A stretch of 64,000 bases of DNA from Sinorhizobium alkalisoli (lineage in GTDB: Bacteria; Pseudomonadota; Alphaproteobacteria; Rhizobiales; Rhizobiaceae). Both the position numbers and the translations under genes were made by a program. The DNA is taken from assembly GCF_008932245.1 (NCBI RefSeq), contig NZ_CP034910.1, forward strand, positions 1,488,001 through 1,552,000. The letters are read 5' to 3'. This document shows positions 58,771 through 64,000 of the stretch, in pieces (within the stretch, counting starts at the first letter, position 1; every line of letters begins with the position of its first letter). The notes beneath the pieces were generated by a model, which had not been told where the DNA came from, did no database searches, and was given only the letters and a program-made list of their open reading frames with translations.

Positions 58771-60093
58771 TCAAAGGCCGGATGCCTCGCCCAGGAGGCC
58801 GTGATCCGACAGCATGGCAGCTGCAGCGGCCACTTCCCTGAACGGCAGGCCCGAGCGCTGCGCGATCGAGAGCAGCGAATGCTTCCCGTCGGCAAGGTTC
58901 AGAACCCATAGCAGCGACATGGAGGTCGCCTCCTGGGACTTCTGCCCCCCGAGGGCAGCGTAGAGCCCGCGCCTGCCGAGTTGCGGTTCGCATTTCGGGA
59001 AGAGGTTCACAGGCGTCCAGTCCCGTTCGACGATATCGATTACGTCCGTCAGGATGCGGAAGGAGTCCGCCAGGTGCCTGGGACTGATGAAGTCGAGATT
59101 GTCCGCCGACGTATGGTATTCGGGAAAGGTGCCGTGGACGCTCCGCTGGAACATGCCTACCGGCAGATTGAAGCCCGGCGAGCAATATTGCCGTTCGTCA
59201 TAGCCGTAGGGCGAGAAATCCAGAAATTTCGCGCCGGCTTCATGCCCGAGCACGTGCGCCATGGCGCCGTCGATGAAGGCGTCGCCGCGGCGGCTTCGCT
59301 TGTACGAGGGACTTCCCGCGTCCCCCACGCAGGAGAGCACGAGGCCATGGTCGACGAGATGCGTCCGGTCCTCGTTGCGGGCCAGCCACGTAATCGCGCC
59401 GATCGTACCCGGAGCGAACAGAAAGCGATAGCTGTATCGGGTTTCCCTGGTCGCAAGATGACTCGCAAGGATTGCCAGCAGGGCGAGGCCCGAACAGTTG
59501 TCGTTGGCCAGCGAGGGATGGCAGATATGCGCCGACAGAAGGAACTCCCGCTCCGTCTGTCCACGGTGCAGGTATTCGCCATAGCTCAGGCTGCCGTCCT
59601 TGAGATCGGAGTCGATCTCCACCCGGTAGAAACCTTCGGGCAATTCGGACGCTCTGTTCCAGGACATGCAGAAACCCCATGTCGGGGTGTAATAGGCGGT
59701 GCGGTAGGGGATCGCATCAGGCTGTCCGGGCAGCGTGTGGATATGCGGCCTCAACTCGTCGAGCGGCAGGATTCCCTTGAAGGGCACGCTGTAGTTCACG
59801 ACGTGCAGGTTGCAATCGGCAAAATCCACGACCGTCTGCCCGTCCGGTCCTGTGATCCTGGCCGACCGGATGTTCCATTCCTGCGGGACGGTCCAGTCGA
59901 ACACCTGGGTTCCCGAGGGCACCTCGTGCCGGTCCAGCGGAACATGATCGGACAGGATATCCAGCGTTTGGCGCACACCGTCTCCCGTGATGCTCCGGCA
60001 GATCGGAAACAGCCGTGCGGCCAATTCATGGATTTCGTCGCCGACACCCATGGGAGGCGACTGTTCGAGGCCGTCCAGCTTGACATGCTCCAT
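58771..60093 (-). CDS. DUF4910 aminopeptidase-like protein of a sugar cluster
   Basis: A 440-residue protein with DUF2172/DUF4910 domains: AARLFPICRSITGDGVRQTL at the front, a zinc-peptidase-like centre LSAHICHPSLANDNCSGLAL, SCVGDAGSPSYKRSRRGDAF, and the C-terminal EYHTSADNLDFISPRHLADS. These resemble M28-like aminopeptidase folds, found in O-antigen and polysaccharide clusters, where they may cut amide bonds rather than peptides. No signal peptide is evident. It lies 6 nt after the SDR gene and is co-transcribed with it. Confidence 0.8.
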   Translation of the reverse strand: MEHVKLDGLEQSPPMGVGDEIHELAARLFPICRSITGDGVRQTLDILSDHVPLDRHEVPSGTQVFDWTVPQEWNIRSARITGPDGQTVVDFADCNLHVVNYSVPFKGILPLDELRPHIHTLPGQPDAIPYRTAYYTPTWGFCMSWNRASELPEGFYRVEIDSDLKDGSLSYGEYLHRGQTEREFLLSAHICHPSLANDNCSGLALLAILASHLATRETRYSYRFLFAPGTIGAITWLARNEDRTHLVDHGLVLSCVGDAGSPSYKRSRRGDAFIDGAMAHVLGHEAGAKFLDFSPYGYDERQYCSPGFNLPVGMFQRSVHGTFPEYHTSADNLDFISPRHLADSFRILTDVIDIVERDWTPVNLFPKCEPQLGRRGLYAALGGQKSQEATSMSLLWVLNLADGKHSLLSIAQRSGLPFREVAAAAAMLSDHGLLGEASGL

Positions 60094-60099
60094 AGCGGG

Positions 60100-61161
60100 T
60101 CACTCCGCCGCGGCTACCGGGGGCTGCGCCGGTTCGACAACCCTCATTCGCTCGTCCAGAAGCCCGTTGGCGAGGAGATGCCTGATATGGCCGATGCGCT
60201 GGAACCGCGGTCCCTCGAAGTCCTCGAGCGTCACGTTCGACTTCCTGTAGGCCTTGTAGAGCTGCTCGGCACCCTTGCGGGCATCCCATTGCGGCTTGAA
60301 GGCAGGAAGAGCGCGCGCGATCTTGTCGAAGCTGACGCGGTAGGAGCGTTTGTCCGGCCCGGCGTCGGACGCGAATTCGAGCCGGCAGCCCGGCACGACG
60401 TCGGCGACGATCTGTGCGATTTCGCGGATCCTGTAGTTGTGGTCCGTCTGCCCGACGTTGAAGGCCTCGTTGTGGACGGCGTCCCGCGGCGCTTCCAACC
60501 CTGCGATGAAGGCTCTGGAAATGTCCTCGATGTGGACGATCGGCCGCCACGGCGTTCCGTCCGACTTCAGGAGGATCACCCCCTTGGTCACAGCCCAGGC
60601 GACGAGGTTGTTGAGCACAATGTCGAACCGCAGCCGCGGCGACAGGCCGTAGGCTGTAGCGGGCCGGAAGTAGACCGGTGAGAAGCTGCTGTCGGCCAAC
60701 TCGGAAATATCCCTTTCCGAAAGCACCTTGGACCAGCCATAGGCGGTGACGGGGTTCAACTCGCCGGTTTCGTCGACCATGCCGTCGCCCGCCTGGCCGT
60801 AATTGCTGCACGATGAAGCGAGCAGGAAGCGCGACACGCCTGCCTCCTTTGCAGCCTTCGCGAGGCGGACGCTTCCCTTGTGGTTTATCTCGTAGGTGAT
60901 GTCGGGATCGAGGTCGGACAGCGGATCGTTGGAAAGCGCCGCCAGGTGGATGACGGCGTCGAATCCTTCTAGGTCCTGTGGCTGCACGTCCCTGACGTCC
61001 TTCCGGATCGAAGGGACGGAGGCCTGGTCGCCCCCCGCGTCGAAGCTGCAGCGTCGGTAGAGATCGCTGTCGTAGCCGGTCACCGAATGCCCCGCCTGGA
61101 GCAGCATCGGCACCATGACCGAACCGATATAGCCTTGATGGCCCGTCACCAGAACTTTCAT
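60100..61161 (-). CDS. NAD-dependent epimerase/dehydratase (extended SDR)
   Basis: A 353-residue extended [57 protein letters not shown], the catalytic YGWSKVLSE (Tyr-x3-Lys), and [20 protein letters not shown]. It probably acts on a nucleotide sugar for the second cluster, either as 4-ketoreductase or epimerase. Substrate unknown. The ATG at 61161 starts the similarity. It heads a two-gene unit with the DUF4910 gene. Confidence 0.85.
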   Translation of the reverse strand: MKVLVTGHQGYIGSVMVPMLLQAGHSVTGYDSDLYRRCSFDAGGDQASVPSIRKDVRDVQPQDLEGFDAVIHLAALSNDPLSDLDPDITYEINHKGSVRLAKAAKEAGVSRFLLASSCSNYGQAGDGMVDETGELNPVTAYGWSKVLSERDISELADSSFSPVYFRPATAYGLSPRLRFDIVLNNLVAWAVTKGVILLKSDGTPWRPIVHIEDISRAFIAGLEAPRDAVHNEAFNVGQTDHNYRIREIAQIVADVVPGCRLEFASDAGPDKRSYRVSFDKIARALPAFKPQWDARKGAEQLYKAYRKSNVTLEDFEGPRFQRIGHIRHLLANGLLDERMRVVEPAQPPVAAAE

Positions 61162-61492
61162 CGCGCACCTCTCGTCGAGCGGACTCTGATCTCGCAGAGG
61201 CTACTTGGACCCGAAGGGTTGGGCGAGAACGCCAATTGGCGAGCAGGATGCCCCCTTGGACAAAACCTTGCCATGCGCTACCGCTTTCGGGCGTGTGGCC
61301 ACTCATGCTTTCGGATAAGCGTCGAAGGCAGGATTTCTTCCTTGCGATCCGGGCACCTCCTGTGTTCCACACCTCGGCCAGGTCCGATCCGATGGCCGTA
61401 AATGCGCCTCTTGCTGCTGTGGGCGGCAGGTGGCGGCAGGCCGACAGATAGCCGCAGCCAGCGCGCGGGGGCGTCCGCATCATCGAGGCTGC
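61162..61492. other. Intergenic stretch without recognisable gene
   Basis: No supported gene or stress-type promoter is visible in these 330 bases, which carry the promoter region of the SDR gene and lead to a transposase remnant. Confidence 0.4.
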
Positions 61493-61595
61493 GTGATCGT
61501 CGATGGAACCATTGTCCGGGTCCACAGGGCACCGGCGCCTAAGGAGGGTTCAAAACCAGGCCATTGGTCGCTCCCGAGGCGGACCGACTACTTAA
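61493..61595 (+). pseudogene. IS5-family transposase remnant
   Basis: About 100 bases translate in two frames as VIVDGTIVRVHR and then VQNQAIGRSRGGPTT, the D-x-T-I-V-R-x-H and GRSRGGxTTKI-type blocks of IS5-group transposases. No start, stop or terminal repeats are visible. It is a small leftover of an insertion. Confidence 0.6.
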
Positions 61596-61778
61596 GCGCT
61601 AAGCCTGCCTTCATCCGGATTCACGCGAAGGCGTAGACATATACCTCTAACGTGTGGAGACAACCAGCCTTTCGAAAATGCTACGGTTCCCGTCGCAACC
61701 GGCAGCGGGCCGGATATTCTTGACGGATTGGCGTCCAATACGTGCAAGATCGCGGTCCAAACGGAGACAGGTCTTTCC

Positions 61779-62813
61779 ATGATGGCCAGCGTTGACGTTG
61801 TCGTCCCCTGTTACAATTACGGACGTTTCCTCGGCGATTGCGTCGCCAGCATCCTGGCGCAGAAGGGCGTCGACCTTCGGGTGCTCATCATCGATAACGC
61901 GTCGACGGACGACAGCGTCGCGGTTGCGAGAGACCTGGCGGCCCGGGATCGCAGGGTCGAGATCCTGACGCACGCGACCAACCAGGGCGCCACGTTCAGC
62001 TACAATGAAGGAATCGACTGGGGTTCGTCGGAATATTTTCTCATTCTCGACGCCGACGACGCGCTGGCGCCGGGCGCGCTGGCGCGTGCGGCGGCGGTCC
62101 TCGACAGCGCCCCCGGCCTCAGTTTCACGCACGGGATCGAAACGCGGCTCGAGGAGAACGGCGCCGAGCGCGCGCTGGCGGCAAGACCGAAGGGCCCTCA
62201 AGTCGAGGTGACCAGGGGAGAGGAATTCATCCAGAGGCTTTGCCGGAAACCCGTCAACAATATCGGGGCGAACACAGTCATTCGGCGGACGTCGGTGCAA
62301 AAGCAGGCAGGATACTATCGCGCGTCGCTGCCCTATACAGACGATCTGGAAATGTGGCTACGCCTTGCGACCCTCGGTGACGTCGCCAGCATCAAAATCC
62401 CCCAGGCGATCCGCAGGTATCATGCCTCGCGCATGTCCGTTGATTACCGGCAGTTGCGCGACTTCACCGAACGCGAGGCGGCGTTCGAAAGCTTTTTTGC
62501 CCATGAGGGGAGGGCGATCCCCGATGCTGAGCATTTGATGGCAAAGGCTAGGAGGGGACTGGGCGAACACGCCTATTGGTCGGCGATCTCTCACTTTTGC
62601 AGGGGCCATGGCCGCGCCGGTGCCGAGCTTTTGCGGCTGTCGCATCGGTGGCGGCCCAACGCCGCACTGCTGCCTCCCTTCCAGTGGCTTTTGAAGATGG
62701 ATCGCCCACTCGAACGCGCCGCCGAAGTCGTTTCCGAAATGCCGCCCTTCCGCAGGAGGATCGCCGCCGGCAGGGACGGATCGGGCGGTCCCGATATTTC
62801 TGCGGCAAGGTAA
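61779..62813 (+). CDS. Glycosyltransferase family 2 protein (tandem copy 1)
   Basis: A 344-residue GT-A transferase: MASVDVVVPCYNYGRFLGDC, LRVLIIDNASTDDSVAVARD, SEYFLILDADDALAPGAL (DxD) and YTDDLEMWLRLATLGDVAS. It is soluble, without a membrane helix. The start is ATG 61779 or 61782 behind GGAGACAGG; the frame extends to 61728. It is 27 nt upstream of a clear paralogue. Donor and acceptor are unknown. Confidence 0.87.
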   Translation: MMASVDVVVPCYNYGRFLGDCVASILAQKGVDLRVLIIDNASTDDSVAVARDLAARDRRVEILTHATNQGATFSYNEGIDWGSSEYFLILDADDALAPGALARAAAVLDSAPGLSFTHGIETRLEENGAERALAARPKGPQVEVTRGEEFIQRLCRKPVNNIGANTVIRRTSVQKQAGYYRASLPYTDDLEMWLRLATLGDVASIKIPQAIRRYHASRMSVDYRQLRDFTEREAAFESFFAHEGRAIPDAEHLMAKARRGLGEHAYWSAISHFCRGHGRAGAELLRLSHRWRPNAALLPPFQWLLKMDRPLERAAEVVSEMPPFRRRIAAGRDGSGGPDISAAR

Positions 62814-62840
62814 CGGGCAGGGCAGAGCGAAAGTACCGCG

Positions 62841-63827
62841 ATGGCAAGCGTCGATATCGTCATCCCCTGCTATGAGCACGGGCATTTCCTGCGCGACTGC
62901 GTCGACAGCGTCCTTGGTCAGCAGCTAAATGAGTTGCGGATTCTGATCATCGACAATGCCTCGACGGACTGCAGTCCCCTGGTCGCGCGTGAACTCGCCG
63001 CCAGAGACAACCGCATCGAGATCGTACTGCGCACCCGCAATCTCGGTCCCCATGCCTCGTTCAATGAAGGCGTGGACTGGGCAAAGGCCGACTACTTTAT
63101 GGTCTTGTGCTCGGACGACCTCCTGGCGCCTGGCAGTCTGGCGCGCATGGTTTCCGTCATGGAACAGCATCCGCGGACCAGCTTCGCCTACGGCGCCGAC
63201 ATTCACTGGCACGAAGGAGAGCCGTTTCCCGAGCAGAACGACGCGGGCCATCCCGCGCCATGGCGCGTCCGTGACGGAACGGATTTCATCGTCGAGCGCT
63301 GCCGCAATCCGGAAGCATACATCGCCGCAGGCATGGTGCTGGCGCGCACCTCCGCGCATAAGGCTGCGGGCCATTACCGCACCGAACTCCCGCACACCGA
63401 CGATTTCGAAATGCTGCTGCGCCTGGCCCGACTGGGCAGCGTGGCCGATACCCCCGCGGTCCTCGGCGTCAAACGCATGCACGGCCACAACAGAACGCGT
63501 GATTTCCTGGCCGAGCGAACCCGCGACCTCGTCGAACGGGTGGCGGCGCTCGACAGCTTCTTCAGCCGCGAGGGACGCGCCATGGCCGACGCCGACCGGC
63601 TGTTGCGCCTGGGCAGGCGCAGCATCGCCGAGCGTGCCTATTGGTGCGCAGTCAAGGATCTCACGCGTGGCAGTGGAAGTGCGATCGCGCTGTTCAGGCT
63701 CGCCGTTCGGCTCGATCCGCGCGTGGCGCTGATCCCGCCTTTCCGATATTTATCCCGGATGGATCGCAGCCTCCTCGATACCGTCCGCGGAACGCATAAG
63801 ACCGCCCGCCCGTCAACGAAGAGTTGA
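62841..63827 (+). CDS. Glycosyltransferase family 2 protein (tandem copy 2)
   Basis: A 328-residue GT-A transferase, paralogous to the previous gene: MASVDIVIPCYEHGHFLRDC, LRILIIDNASTDCSPLVARE, ADYFMVLCSDDLLAPGSLAR (the DxD is SDD) and HTDDFEMLLRLARLGSVAD. Both copies also share the C-terminal AERAYWCAVKDLTRG and RVALIPPFRYLSRMDR-type end, so the duplication is complete. It probably adds an alternating or successive residue of the same polymer as its neighbour. Confidence 0.87.
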   Translation: MASVDIVIPCYEHGHFLRDCVDSVLGQQLNELRILIIDNASTDCSPLVARELAARDNRIEIVLRTRNLGPHASFNEGVDWAKADYFMVLCSDDLLAPGSLARMVSVMEQHPRTSFAYGADIHWHEGEPFPEQNDAGHPAPWRVRDGTDFIVERCRNPEAYIAAGMVLARTSAHKAAGHYRTELPHTDDFEMLLRLARLGSVADTPAVLGVKRMHGHNRTRDFLAERTRDLVERVAALDSFFSREGRAMADADRLLRLGRRSIAERAYWCAVKDLTRGSGSAIALFRLAVRLDPRVALIPPFRYLSRMDRSLLDTVRGTHKTARPSTKS

Positions 63828-63854
63828 ACCGATTTGCTGGCATCGCAGGGGCGA

Positions 63855-64000
63855 TCACTCGAGGACCCCTGGCGCCTTCAACCCGCCGCCCCGGAAAACT
63901 GCAACCCCTCCCAGGATTTCGGCGAGAAGGGCATGACCGGTCAGCCATAGGCCGAGCAGCCATCCGGCCGCAGCGAGAGCGGCCGCGATCAGAGCCCTGA
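63855..64000 (-). CDS. Partial membrane protein, C-terminal end
   Basis: The last about 48 codons of a minus-strand gene entering from the right edge: a hydrophobic stretch ALIAAALAAAGWLLGLWLTG followed by HALLAEILGGVAVFRGGGLK and a TGA at 63855. It suggests a polytopic membrane protein ending in a helix, possibly of a polysaccharide exporter or polymerase, but the family cannot be identified from this piece. Confidence 0.45.
   Translation of the reverse strand, partial: RALIAAALAAAGWLLGLWLTGHALLAEILGGVAVFRGGGLKAPGVLE

Noticed and set aside
58981..60681. A 566-codon open frame on the plus strand
   Set aside because: It is antisense to the DUF4910 and SDR genes, with repetitive arginine/valine-rich translation and no recognisable motifs.

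Overview
The window looks like a replicon of a nodulating or related alphaproteobacterium of the Rhizobiaceae, most likely Sinorhizobium/Ensifer and probably a megaplasmid or chromid. This is an inference from GC-rich codon use, rhizobial small-protein families (DUF982, DUF3008, DUF2934, CsbD, BON), many GGAAC-N16/17-NGTT promoters of the EcfG (general stress) type and rhizobial-type palindromic intergenic repeats. No rRNA, tRNA, replication or symbiosis gene is visible, and both ends cut through genes.

Layout. 1-4134: an accessory respiratory module on the minus strand (ctaG-like assembly factor, triheme cytochrome c, subunit II with CuA and a fused heme c) followed by a cut membrane antiporter gene, plus two universal-stress genes, one truncated. 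4815-7612: a small protein, a polysaccharide pyruvyl transferase and an FrhB-like iron-sulfur protein. 7549-23043: a glycoconjugate cluster of three operons. They are ino1/histidine phosphatase/clan GH-A protein (minus), MDR dehydrogenase/Gfo-Idh oxidoreductase (minus), and two sugar epimerases, a GT4, three CgeB-like transferases, a UDP-xylose synthase-like enzyme and a methyltransferase (plus). A 607-residue phosphoribosyltransferase-kinase-like protein lies between them. 23-29 kb: small stress-type proteins, a ZIP transporter, a fused isoaspartate methyltransferase/erythromycin-esterase-like protein and a BON protein. 29-35 kb: a resolvase remnant, then LysR, a GMC oxidoreductase, a fused CaiB-type CoA-transferase and a broken solute-binding gene. 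35-47.5 kb: a general stress region with topoisomerase IB, SDRs, CsbD, an EcfG-like sigma factor, a NepR-like anti-sigma factor, CBS proteins, glgX, treZ and a UdgX-type uracil-DNA glycosylase. 48.5-61 kb: a second nucleotide-sugar cluster (PIG-L deacetylase, sugar-1-phosphate nucleotidyltransferase, C-methyltransferase, RmlC, class-III aminotransferase, DUF4910 protein, SDR), interrupted by a TetR/DUF1348 pair and decayed IS91 and IS5 elements, with inverted copies of one palindromic repeat at both sides. 61.8-63.8 kb: two tandem GT2 glycosyltransferases.

How it works together. The strongest theme is control by the general stress sigma factor. Matches to GGAAC-N16/17-[C/G/T]GTT lie in front of ctaG, ino1, both arms of the 14.3-kb divergent region, several small stress genes, topIB/SDR, DUF3008, DUF2934, glgX and treZ, and the window itself encodes a candidate sigma factor and NepR-like regulator. 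The first glycan cluster therefore appears to be a stress-induced pathway joining inositol phosphate synthesis, UDP-xylose and a chain of glycosyltransferases. I do not recognise its product, and it is the best candidate here for an undescribed system.
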